Shown: in pieces, positions 1 through 7,095 of the stretch
Layout: the number at the start of each line of letters is the position of its first letter
How positions within the stretch are numbered: position 1 is the first letter of the stretch
Source of the DNA: an uncultured Bacilli bacterium
GTDB taxonomy: Bacteria > Bacillota_I > Bacilli_A > RF39 > UBA660
Direction of reading: 5' to 3'
Assembly: GCA_944358565.1 (NCBI GenBank)
Contig: CALVRK010000018.1
Coordinates: 1-14,663, forward strand
DNA length: 14,663 bases
Made by a program: the position numbers and the translations under genes
The notes under the pieces: generated by a model
Database searches by the model: none
What the model saw: the letters and a program-made list of their open reading frames with translations, nothing else
What the model was told of the DNA's origin: nothing

Positions 1-71
1 GCACATACAAACGTTCTTGTAAATAACTTCTTGCAAACTTTTACCTTTTACAAAGCAAATTCCTAGTAAAC

Positions 72-114
72 AAAAAAATCTATAAAGCCATTATTTTGAT
101 TGACTTTATAGATT
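72..114 (-). terminator. Intrinsic terminator ending the Tad-like operon
   Basis: An 11-bp perfect inverted repeat (77-87 with 104-114) extends inward through a G-U pair to a stem of about 14 bp with a 10-nt loop. On the minus strand the stem is followed at once by a run of seven T (78-72). It lies about 100 nt after the stop codon of the last tad gene and is the first good terminator after the pilin terminator, so it probably ends the operon transcript. The plus-strand reading has no T-run after the stem. Confidence 0.85.
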
Positions 115-135
115 ATTAATTTTTTATTTCATGAT

Positions 136-202
136 TTTGTCCTAAAATACCGACGCGTATAGTGGACTTTCACCACCTAGCTATATGCCATACCCGGCAC
201 AC
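136..202 (-). other. Probable group II intron 5' fragment
   Basis: Read on the minus strand, position 202 begins GTGTG, the 5' splice-site consensus (GUGYG) of bacterial group II introns. Next comes GCCGGGTATGGC and then the block TAGGTGGTGAAAGTCCACTA, which forms a GTGG/CCAC hairpin inside a longer GCAUAUA/UAUACGC stem with one A-C mismatch. The GGUGGUGAAAGUCC pattern is typical of domain I starts in bacterial group II introns. The match fades near 136-140 and a terminator follows, so neither a full domain I nor a reverse transcriptase fits here. It starts 9 nt after the tad operon's last stop. I infer a remnant; a domesticated structured RNA is the alternative. The family assignment is from memory of the motif. 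Confidence 0.6.
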
Positions 203-211
203 AAAGAAAGA

Positions 212-1219
212 CTATTTAAATAGTCCCATAAGTCCTTTTTTATTACCAACCTGACTAGAAACATCTTGTTTATAAAAACCAAGTTTTACTAAAAATTTAT
301 CTAAAGCTTCATTATCAACACTTTGGTCATTTAAAGGTGGTATAGTAGCAAAAATACTAAGTCCTGTTTCATATTCAAAGTCAGAAACATCTTGGTTACT
401 TAACATGCATTGATTCAAGACTACCTTTTTATTTTTATTTCTTTCCAAAACCTTAGGATCCCGAGCTAATAATTTATTAAGCTGAATCTTCGATGGTTCT
501 AACAAATAAATAGTCTCATTAGCTAAAGCCTCTGTTGCTCCACTTGTATTACCATCAATCAAAATAACTTCAGAACTACCATATTTAGAAATAGTATTCC
601 CAAGCTCGTTGCTAGAAACACTATACATCTTATCTTCATCGAAATACATAAAATCATGCTTATCCACTTCAATAGCCACAACATCATAATTACGAGCTAA
701 TTGCTTTTTAGCAATGTAAATTAATGTTGTAGCCCCAGCACCAGGGGTAATATCTTTAAAACAAATCACAGTATTTTGTTTAAAACTCTGATAAGCCTGA
801 GGTTGAACAGCTGGATTAACATAAGTACCATGCGTTGTATCAAGTTGATGATACTGCGCCACATCACGATAACTATTAGGATGTTCATAAAGCCATTTAA
901 CACCCTCAACATTCATCGTAAAATTATATATTCTCATTGAAATTAAATCAGATAAATATTCTGGATCGGAAGTTTCAGGTGAACCATCCAATAACAATAT
1001 CACTCTATCCATATCAAGAGACAAAGATAACTGTTGTAAAGTTTTTATGTTTTTATAATCCTTCAAAGCCGTAATATCTAAAATCATTTTCTGAAAAAAG
1101 AAGTTTTTAAATGTTTCAATAATTTCGTCAACCGTAAATTCTCCTTCTAGTTTCTTAATAACTTCAATATCTAAATTAGCTAAAGCATCACGATATTTAT
1201 TAGCAATTATTACATTCAC
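212..1219 (-). CDS. tadZ: TadZ/CpaE-like pilus-localisation ATPase
   Basis: This is a 335-residue protein of the TadZ/CpaE branch of the ParA/MinD family, which places Tad pilus machines in the cell. Residues 1-115 form an alpha/beta receiver-like domain. Residues 148-325 look like the P-loop fold, with a Walker-A-like TPGAGATT at 158-165, an EVDKHDF strand near 184-190 and a hydrophobic VILIDG strand at 218-223. Both lysines of the MinD-type loop are replaced (T158, A163); loss of the catalytic lysine is common in CpaE/TadZ proteins. The start is GTG at 1219, 14 nt after the previous stop and preceded by GGGGGCGAGG; the nearby ATG at 1215 is out of frame. It is the last gene of the run. Role inferred from family and position. 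Confidence 0.8.
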   Translation of the reverse strand: MNVIIANKYRDALANLDIEVIKKLEGEFTVDEIIETFKNFFFQKMILDITALKDYKNIKTLQQLSLSLDMDRVILLLDGSPETSDPEYLSDLISMRIYNFTMNVEGVKWLYEHPNSYRDVAQYHQLDTTHGTYVNPAVQPQAYQSFKQNTVICFKDITPGAGATTLIYIAKKQLARNYDVVAIEVDKHDFMYFDEDKMYSVSSNELGNTISKYGSSEVILIDGNTSGATEALANETIYLLEPSKIQLNKLLARDPKVLERNKNKKVVLNQCMLSNQDVSDFEYETGLSIFATIPPLNDQSVDNEALDKFLVKLGFYKQDVSSQVGNKKGLMGLFK

Positions 1220-1233
1220 GCTTCCTCGCCCCC

Positions 1234-1719
1234 TTAACTATCTATCTCATTAAATATCATAGTCTCACCACTTACTGGTATTCTAAGTAAACCATTTAAA
1301 ATTGGAACATCAAAATACATATAAGCTGTCACACGGTAATACCTACCACACTTTGCTTTATCAGACTTAGCCGTGCAAGTATCAAATTCATACACACAGT
1401 ACTGATAATCACCATCTGAATTTACAAGTTTACCTTGCTCTCCGCCATTACCAGTAACAGTTGGACAGCTCTCACTATTTCTAGTATTGCCAGTATTTAC
1501 TCTATAACCAATATTCTCAATCCATTCTTCTACTCTATCTTCAGTAGAATTGTTTACACCGGTGGTATATTCTTGATCCTTTTCAATCTCTTCAATTATC
1601 TTATTTTTCACCTTAAAAGCTTTAGAATAAGAGAGGGAGCCAATGAAAAAAGCAATTAAAATTATAACAAATATAATAACCAAATTAAATATACCAGCAT
1701 TTGCTATAGCTTCTTTCAT
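1234..1719 (-). CDS. TadE-like pseudopilin, copy 2
   Basis: This 161-residue protein has one membrane helix at about 10-30 and an outside domain of about 130 residues. That layout is the one expected of TadE/TadF minor pilins. It carries four cysteines (85, 108, 115, 124), enough for two disulfides. It is a clear paralogue of the gene just before it: both have SYxKAFKV at 30-37, an IGY turn near 66-72, a [ES]CP...YCVY stretch and a matching [DL]xP-I-x-G C-terminal segment. Its start overlaps the previous stop by 4 nt (ATGA), with AGGAGG 8 nt upstream, so the pair is probably translationally coupled. The N-terminus MKEAIANAG lacks a classical Gly-x4-Glu prepilin site. The TadE assignment rests on layout and neighbours, not on a family signature I can prove. 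Confidence 0.7.
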   Translation of the reverse strand: MKEAIANAGIFNLVIIFVIILIAFFIGSLSYSKAFKVKNKIIEEIEKDQEYTTGVNNSTEDRVEEWIENIGYRVNTGNTRNSESCPTVTGNGGEQGKLVNSDGDYQYCVYEFDTCTAKSDKAKCGRYYRVTAYMYFDVPILNGLLRIPVSGETMIFNEIDS

Positions 1720-2213
1720 ACTCTCGCCTCCTGTTCTTGGCTATCACTAAAATTATATATTCTCTCACCTTTTGTATAAACGGGTAATTTAAAAGCTCCG
1801 ACAATTGGTAAATCTGCATAAATATAACTTGTTAATGCATAATTATAATAAATTGGCTCCTTATCACCATTAAGTTCCTTTTGCTCTTGACTTCCTCTAT
1901 CATCTTCATGATAATATACACAATATAAATAATTTGTGTCATTAGTACTGATTAAAACCCCGCCTCCCTTTTCCTTAGGACACTCATTTTGACCATCTGG
2001 ATTATATGTATATCCAATACTTGCTAAATAATTTTCCATCTCTTCTTTAGAAAATCTATTATAACCTTCAAATTTATCCAAAGAATAAAGTAAACGTTCA
2101 TTTACTTTAAAAGCCTTGTAGTAACTAATCGTCGCTGAAAGTAAACCAAATACTATAATAACAAACAAAATAATTATATTATATAAAAATACACTACCAA
2201 TACTCTCTCTCAT
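1716..2213 (-). CDS. TadE-like pseudopilin, copy 1
   Basis: A 165-residue protein with a membrane helix at about 9-29 and a polar extracytoplasmic domain. It parallels the next gene through SYYKAFKV (30-37), IGYTY (66-70), ECP (77-79), YCVYY (97-101) and the LPIVGAFKLPVY segment (135-146). It has only two cysteines (78, 98), matching C85 and C108 of its paralogue. Its start ATG follows an AAGGCGGTGA ribosome site that lies just after the pilin terminator, so its expression depends on read-through of that terminator. The ending is a charged, Gln/Glu-rich tail. Probably a minor pilin or assembly adaptor; the function is inferred from position between pilin and TadZ. Confidence 0.7.
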   Translation of the reverse strand: MRESIGSVFLYNIIILFVIIVFGLLSATISYYKAFKVNERLLYSLDKFEGYNRFSKEEMENYLASIGYTYNPDGQNECPKEKGGGVLISTNDTNYLYCVYYHEDDRGSQEQKELNGDKEPIYYNYALTSYIYADLPIVGAFKLPVYTKGERIYNFSDSQEQEARV

Positions 2214-2232
2214 TTTAAATCACCGCCTTATC

Positions 2233-2256
2233 AAGAAAAACTTGCTCTAAAGCAAG
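2233..2256 (-). terminator. Intrinsic terminator directly after the pilin gene
   Basis: A six-bp stem, CTTGCT/AGCAAG (2256-2251 with 2246-2241), with a TTAG loop is followed on the minus strand by TTTTTCTT. It starts about 6 nt after the pilin stop codon and lies inside the operon. It is fairly short, so partial read-through into the pseudopilin and tadZ genes is expected. The effect would be far more pilin message than downstream message. Confidence 0.75.
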
Positions 2257-2261
2257 CATTA

Positions 2262-2495
2262 TTAATTAGAATTAGAATCTTTAACACAACTATTGTATCC
2301 AGCGCTATCAAATTGACCACTACCGCCATCTTGACATTTTCCACTACGCCAAATACCTCCAGCATCTGTACAACATGCTCTTTCGGCTGTATTACTCATC
2401 AAACTAGTAATAAGTGGTGTAACAACAGCCACAATAACACCTATTAAGATAATTGCAACAACTGTTAAATTTGCCTCACCTGCAGCTTCTTTCAT
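2262..2495 (-). CDS. Flp-like major pilin candidate
   Basis: A 77-residue protein with the size and layout of an Flp pilin: a very short charged N-terminus (MKEAAGE), one hydrophobic helix at about 10-33, and a small outside tail. The tail is unusual for Flp because it carries four cysteines (41, 42, 54, 70) and Gly/Ser/Asn-rich stretches, suggesting a disulfide-stabilised tip. The classical G|xxxxE prepilin site is not present; cleavage after G6 would leave Glu at +1. The gene has its own promoter and terminator, unlike every other gene in the run, which supports a role as the abundant structural subunit. Two Shine-Dalgarno-like blocks precede it, GGAGG and the better-placed AGGTGA 6 nt before ATG. 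A minor pilin is the alternative. Confidence 0.75.
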   Translation of the reverse strand: MKEAAGEANLTVVAIILIGVIVAVVTPLITSLMSNTAERACCTDAGGIWRSGKCQDGGSGQFDSAGYNSCVKDSNSN

Positions 2496-2522
2496 TTCTT
2501 ATCACCTACCCTCCTATTTTAA

Positions 2523-2551
2523 ATTATATCATATTTTATTATATTTGACTA
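2523..2551 (-). promoter_or_regulatory. Internal promoter for the pilin gene
   Basis: On the minus strand there is a perfect -10, TATAAT (2528-2523), preceded by TGA to give the extended -10 form TGnTATAAT. After 17 nt of spacing lies TAGTCA (2551-2546), matching the -35 consensus TTGACA at four of six positions. It sits in the 59-nt gap between tadC and the pilin gene, the largest gap in the core operon. The start of transcription would fall about 20 nt before the ribosome site. Confidence 0.7.
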
Positions 2552-2554
2552 TAG

Positions 2555-3349
2555 TTAATAATTCATCATCATCATCATTGACAAAAGTAGAAAACCTAAG
2601 ATACCTCCACCTGTGCCAAATAACATTACCATCGTCTTATTTTCCATCTTTTCTAAACGTTCTTTATATTTTTGCTCACGCGCTTTATTCTGTAAAGTAG
2701 ATATTGTTCTTGAAAACATCATTAGCTGTTCTTGTTTGTTTTCTTGACTCCCAAGACCCAGACGATATAAAAGTCTCATCATTCTCATTGAATCACGCAC
2801 CGGATATTCGTTAGCAAAATCCATATAAGGTTGTACTGATGAATCACCCGCATCAATTTTAGCTACTAAAGCCTTTAAACCGGGTTTAAAAATTTCTGGA
2901 GCAGTTTCAATTGAACGAGATAAAGCAACTGGAACTGTATAATGTTGAACCAAAATTTCTAATCCCTTTAAATAATATGGAAGCATCAAGTTGATTTTAT
3001 GCAAATTTTGTTTATAATAACTGCTGAGTTGCATATATGGTAGTTTAAAAAGGGCAAAACCAATTAACAAAGAAAGTAAAATATATGCAAATGTCAATTG
3101 GTTTAAAAAAATAAATAAACAAAATATAATACCAATAATACCATTACGTACCCTTAAACCATACATCTTATTTACATCGATATCGCCGCCATACCTTACC
3201 CTAAGCAAAAATTCATAATCAGATTCCATCAACACTCTAAAATAAGGTTCTGTTTCTTTAATGAATTTATTAGAGCTGAAATGATTATTATATTCAAGTA
3301 AGAATATCACGATAACTGCAATAATTATAAAAGTTATACCTATACTCAT
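2555..3349 (-). CDS. tadC: TadC-like inner-membrane platform protein
   Basis: A 264-residue type II secretion F-domain protein, one half of the TadB/TadC membrane platform that couples the CpaF motor to pilin assembly. Predicted membrane helices are at about 2-19, 68-83, 86-103 and 240-261. The cytoplasmic F-domain (about 110-235) contains the helix-rich stretch LPYYLKGLEILVQHY followed by VALSRSIETAPEIF and MRLLYRLGLG, typical of this family. Its ATG overlaps the tadB stop by one base (TAATG), with GGGGGCGG as ribosome site, so translation is probably coupled. The C-terminus ends SMMMMMNY, coded by five ATG repeats. It is assigned as TadC because it follows the longer TadB. Confidence 0.88.
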   Translation of the reverse strand: MSIGITFIIIAVIVIFLLEYNNHFSSNKFIKETEPYFRVLMESDYEFLLRVRYGGDIDVNKMYGLRVRNGIIGIIFCLFIFLNQLTFAYILLSLLIGFALFKLPYMQLSSYYKQNLHKINLMLPYYLKGLEILVQHYTVPVALSRSIETAPEIFKPGLKALVAKIDAGDSSVQPYMDFANEYPVRDSMRMMRLLYRLGLGSQENKQEQLMMFSRTISTLQNKAREQKYKERLEKMENKTMVMLFGTGGGILGFLLLSMMMMMNY

Positions 3350-4254
3350 TATTCCGCCCCCACATCTTCATTATAATATTTTTCACCAGACAAGATAAAG
3401 TATGTATTTAGCCAAATAATACCATGTAATAAAACTTGTACCCACCAGTCTGCTAACATCTGATTATATGTTTCCATACCAAGCATAAATTGTATAAGCA
3501 TAACCATCAAATAAAGTATAATACCAAATTGTAAAAACTTTTTATGGAATGAAGCTCTATCAATTCTATCACGATAAACCGATTCAACTAGCATATCTAT
3601 ATCTTGGCTCATGTTTTCAAGTGATTCACCAGAATCTCTTGAACCTTCATTAGTAATTTGTAAAAATAGTTGATGCATATTTCTAACAATGTAAAAATCA
3701 TATTTTGAATTCATATAATTAAGTGATTGATCAATAGTACCATTCTCATATGCCATATCGATCATCATCTTGACATCTGATTTAACAGGATCTTCAAGTA
3801 CATTAGAAGCATATACACCCTCTAATGCTTTAACAAATGATTGTGTTGTTGCAAATTCCATAATTGTATTTGTCGTATATACTTGAATTTGTTCAAATAT
3901 AAACTCACTATATAATCTTTTACACCTCAAATATGTCAAATAAGGAATGACTAAAACAGATAATGCTGAATATATTAATGAAACGACAATATTGTAAAAA
4001 TACAAATAAGTTATAACCGCTGAACTAACAGCAAACACAACAATTTGAATTGCATATTGTCTTGGAGTATATTCTTGACCTAACTCCTTAACCTTTTCTC
4101 TAACTACTTTAAAGGAATAAGGAGCATACTTATCATAAATTACACCAATTTTTTTGTTTATAAATCTATAAACATTATTACTATTGCTATTATTACGATA
4201 TAAAACAATAAACACCGCAATAGCAAGTACTATTATAAATATCAAAAATGTCAT
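3349..4254 (-). CDS. tadB: TadB-like inner-membrane platform protein
   Basis: A 301-residue partner of TadC with membrane helices at about 3-19, 68-86, 88-105, 241-260 and 271-288. A cytoplasmic F-domain of about 135 residues lies between helices 3 and 4 and includes EFATTQSFVKALEGVY and the NEGSRDSGESLENMSQDI loop. Size, topology and position directly after cpaF are those of TadB in Tad loci. It starts at ATG 4254 with AAAGGAGG 8 nt upstream and lies 14 nt after cpaF. With TadC it should form the platform on which the ATPase acts. The order TadB then TadC is the usual one. Confidence 0.88.
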   Translation of the reverse strand: MTFLIFIIVLAIAVFIVLYRNNSNSNNVYRFINKKIGVIYDKYAPYSFKVVREKVKELGQEYTPRQYAIQIVVFAVSSAVITYLYFYNIVVSLIYSALSVLVIPYLTYLRCKRLYSEFIFEQIQVYTTNTIMEFATTQSFVKALEGVYASNVLEDPVKSDVKMMIDMAYENGTIDQSLNYMNSKYDFYIVRNMHQLFLQITNEGSRDSGESLENMSQDIDMLVESVYRDRIDRASFHKKFLQFGIILYLMVMLIQFMLGMETYNQMLADWWVQVLLHGIIWLNTYFILSGEKYYNEDVGAE

Positions 4255-4268
4255 TGCATCCCCCTCCT

Positions 4269-5594
4269 TTATTCAAATAAATTTTCAGTTATATTTTCAT
4301 TCATAACCTCAGATGAAGGACTCTCAGTAACAGAACTTGTTACCGACTCATTTGGTATTGGACTATCAGTCGAATTAACACCCATCATATTTACAGATTC
4401 TACTTGAACATTATTCCCAGTAAAATCTTTCATCAAATTATTATTGCCCATCACATTAGATTGAGTCTGTTCACCATTATCTTTAACATCAAATTCAGCA
4501 TTAGTTTTCATAGATTCATTTTCAGTATAAGTCTCTCCAGCTATATTTTGAAGTTCCTTCGGTAAAAATACTCCTTGAACCTCCAAATAATCAATTAAAT
4601 AAGGAGATGGATTATTTCTAATAACTTTACCGTCAGCACCTTTACGGTAAATAATGTTATGACGAGCCTCATTAGTATCACTAGTTACATAAAACTCTGT
4701 AACTTCAGCAATCTCACGTTTAAAACGCTTTGTAGCTTTATCTTGATATCCTCTAACATATATACCAATTTGAATATATCTACAAATTGAACTCATAAAT
4801 TGATCCAAATCTTGATTAGTTTCGAGCAAACTATACATACGGTTTGGAATAGATACAGCCTTATCAGCATGGATAGTAGATAAAATATAATGTCCTGATG
4901 AAATCGAATTACGAACAGCTAATACAGCTTCCGCACTACGAACCTCAGAAAGCAATATCCATTTAGGATTCTGTCTCATACAAGCTTCCAAAATATCTGT
5001 ATAAGAAGCGATATTATTTGTCTTTAAAGCAACAATATCTCGATGTGGAAAAATTTTATCCAAATGAAGTTCCAAAGTATCTTCAATTGTAATAACCTTC
5101 TCATTTTCAGCAATTTTTGAAGCTAAGTATTTAACTAACTCAGTCTTACCAGAACCAGTTTCACCACTGACTATCATATTACAGTGACCAAGTACACATT
5201 GCTCCAAAAAATCAATAATATCTAGTTCAACATATTTATCGGCAATTATTTTTTCTTTTTGTAAACGAATTTTAGCCGGTGTTTTACGAACAACACACGC
5301 AATACCATTTTGTGCAACAGTTTCATGGATAAAAGCTAAACGTAACTCTGCACTCTCAGCATCCAAAAACGGATGCGCCATATTAAAAGTTTTACCCATA
5401 ACATTAGAACATTGAAACGCTAGCTTTTCCATAAATGCATCATTAATAGATGAATTTTCAATCCTAAATATTCCTTTGGATAATGTTTTTAAATGTATTT
5501 GACCACCATTATCATAAGAAATATCAGTTACATCATCATCTTCCAAATAAGGTTTCAATGGGCCGAAATCTATTTGGTCAAACATATTATTCAT
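4269..5594 (-). CDS. cpaF: CpaF/TadA secretion ATPase with long C-terminal tail
   Basis: The motor of the system: a cytoplasmic hexameric ATPase of the CpaF/TadA (VirB11-like, type II/IV secretion) family. The sequence shows a Walker A GETGSGKT at 144-151, an Asp-box EDTLELH at 171-177, a Walker-B region WILLSEVRSAEA at 212-223 and a His-box STIHADKA at 239-246. A catalytic core of about 350 residues is complete. Residues about 357-441 form an Asn/Ser/Thr/Glu-rich, repeat-free tail that I do not recognise and that is probably disordered; it ends NLFE. The gene lies 11 nt after cpaB and 14 nt before tadB. The start MNNMF at 5594 follows AGGGGG. CpaF homologues can drive extension and retraction; which applies here cannot be read. 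Confidence 0.95.
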   Translation of the reverse strand: MNNMFDQIDFGPLKPYLEDDDVTDISYDNGGQIHLKTLSKGIFRIENSSINDAFMEKLAFQCSNVMGKTFNMAHPFLDAESAELRLAFIHETVAQNGIACVVRKTPAKIRLQKEKIIADKYVELDIIDFLEQCVLGHCNMIVSGETGSGKTELVKYLASKIAENEKVITIEDTLELHLDKIFPHRDIVALKTNNIASYTDILEACMRQNPKWILLSEVRSAEAVLAVRNSISSGHYILSTIHADKAVSIPNRMYSLLETNQDLDQFMSSICRYIQIGIYVRGYQDKATKRFKREIAEVTEFYVTSDTNEARHNIIYRKGADGKVIRNNPSPYLIDYLEVQGVFLPKELQNIAGETYTENESMKTNAEFDVKDNGEQTQSNVMGNNNLMKDFTGNNVQVESVNMMGVNSTDSPIPNESVTSSVTESPSSEVMNENITENLFE

Positions 5595-5605
5595 ATTAAT
5601 TCCCC

Positions 5606-6652
5606 CTATTCGGCTGAATTAGTTAACGGAATATCAACTGTCGTCGTATGTGCTGTACCATCTTCCTCTTGAACAGTTGCTGTAAGTGTTCCATCACCAT
5701 TATAAACAAGTTCTTGATTAGTACTTGTTACAGCTTGTGATCTACCACCATCTTTAACATATGTACAAGTATATGTACTTCCACAACCTTCTGGGAATGT
5801 AATAGTAACTGTATTTGGATTACCACCAGTCTCTTTAATAGTTGGTACTAAATCATCTTGATCAGCATTATCTTCAGGAATTGGAATATTTACAGAATGT
5901 GCATCAATATAATCTACTAACTGTTGAGTAGAAACTTGAGTCGCACCTTCTTGATCAACCTCTCCTCCATGTGGTACTGGATATAATTCAACACCTAAGC
6001 TTTCCATATATGAAGCTTTTTTCAAGATTGTATATAAATTACCATTTAAACCAAATATTAACATAGAAGGAGTCCTTTCTTCACTAGTATTTTCAAATAC
6101 CGCTCTACCAGAAGAATCCTTAACAGCTAATACTTCAATATTTTCAATTAATTTACCAATCATGATTTTTTCATCAGTACCGTCTCCAACTTTCATATAA
6201 ATATCAATCATATTACCTGGAAAAATTGAATTACCATAAGTACTTTCCATATCAACAGGAAAATTATAAACTACCTCTCCAGACTTAACCTTAGCAAAAG
6301 CTGCATCAGGAAGCTCATCTCCATTAATTACTGTATCAGTATAAAACATACTTCCTTCAGGAATTACTGAGTTAACATTTGAATATTGACCAACGATTTG
6401 TGATCTTGATCTAATTACATTATCACTGATTGATACATTTGGCATATCTACCATTTGTACCATATCATCAGTAATTTCAGTTCTAGGTTGAATTGTTTGT
6501 GTAGCAACGGGAACTTGAATTGGTTCTACTGCATTATTGATCTGTGTACTATAACCAATATATAGCAAGATTAGAATCACAACAACTCCGATAATTGTTA
6601 CCACGTTTTTGTTCTTAAAAAACTTTTTGGCTGACGCCACCACATTATTCAT
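5606..6652 (-). CDS. cpaB: CpaB/RcpC-like pilus assembly protein with C-terminal beta domain
   Basis: A 348-residue protein with one N-terminal membrane helix (about 18-35), a SAF domain at about 47-111 (PVATQTIQPRTEIT start, VIPEG loop) and an RcpC-like region to about 225. This is the CpaB/RcpC layout. In two-membrane bacteria CpaB works with a secretin; no secretin is needed or seen here, so it probably acts at the cell wall. After a linker at 230-277 it has an extra domain of about 65 residues (278-343). This domain looks beta-rich and Ig-like, with CGSTYTC (Cys 290 and 296) and NGDGTLTATVQEEDGT. The addition is absent from typical CpaB and may bind wall or pilus. The start ATG follows AGAGGATGAG. 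Confidence 0.85.
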   Translation of the reverse strand: MNNVVASAKKFFKNKNVVTIIGVVVILILLYIGYSTQINNAVEPIQVPVATQTIQPRTEITDDMVQMVDMPNVSISDNVIRSRSQIVGQYSNVNSVIPEGSMFYTDTVINGDELPDAAFAKVKSGEVVYNFPVDMESTYGNSIFPGNMIDIYMKVGDGTDEKIMIGKLIENIEVLAVKDSSGRAVFENTSEERTPSMLIFGLNGNLYTILKKASYMESLGVELYPVPHGGEVDQEGATQVSTQQLVDYIDAHSVNIPIPEDNADQDDLVPTIKETGGNPNTVTITFPEGCGSTYTCTYVKDGGRSQAVTSTNQELVYNGDGTLTATVQEEDGTAHTTTVDIPLTNSAE

Positions 6653-6680
6653 AATCTCATCCTCTCTTTTCTTTTATTTT

Positions 6681-7082
6681 TTAATAAGGCACTTCCAAAA
6701 TTGCATCTATTCTATTTTGTAAATCAAATGTCATCTCGGTATTGCCTCCAACACCTACCACACCACTTTGTACACTTAAGCTTACTTTTGGGGGTTTCTC
6801 ATTAATATCATAAAATTTAATTGTATATTCTCTTGATCTACTAGCACTTTCTGCATATCTTCTAATAAAATTTTCAACGAATTTTTCTCTATCTATTCTA
6901 ACCTCACCAGTAATTCTGTAAGATGCGTAATCAAATGCATCCCACATCGAAGCTTCTGTAACTTCTTTTAATAATTGTGAATTGTGCTCATCAGTATTAG
7001 TTAAATTTTGAAATAAAACAATAAAGAATATTGATAAAACACCAAGAAACACAACAAATATACCCCAAAACGATTCTTTCAT
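6681..7082 (-). CDS. Small TadE-like membrane protein
   Basis: A 133-residue protein with a membrane helix at about 7-26 and a Cys-free outside domain. An amphipathic helix region (about 35-80, with LLKEVTEASMWDAFDYASYR) is followed by beta-strand-like segments (84-126) and TFDLQNRIDAI near the end. Layout and position just before cpaB fit a TadE/TadF-type pseudopilin, but I do not recognise its family. Its first residues, MKES, match the short starts of the other three small subunits of the locus. The ribosome site AGGAGG lies close upstream in the 13-nt gap after the 939-residue gene. Confidence 0.6.
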   Translation of the reverse strand: MKESFWGIFVVFLGVLSIFFIVLFQNLTNTDEHNSQLLKEVTEASMWDAFDYASYRITGEVRIDREKFVENFIRRYAESASRSREYTIKFYDINEKPPKVSLSVQSGVVGVGGNTEMTFDLQNRIDAILEVPY

Positions 7083-7095
7083 GTTTTATCTCCTC

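Noticed and set aside
14..37. Direct repeat TTCTTGTAAA / TTCTTGCAAA with a 14-bp period at the left edge
   Set aside because: There are only two imperfect copies, no gene or promoter context is visible at the window edge, and there is no sign of an attachment site or CRISPR.
820..1219. TadZ Walker-A loop without lysines, looking like a broken ATPase
   Set aside because: Loss of the catalytic lysine is common in CpaE/TadZ proteins, so it is a family trait rather than damage.
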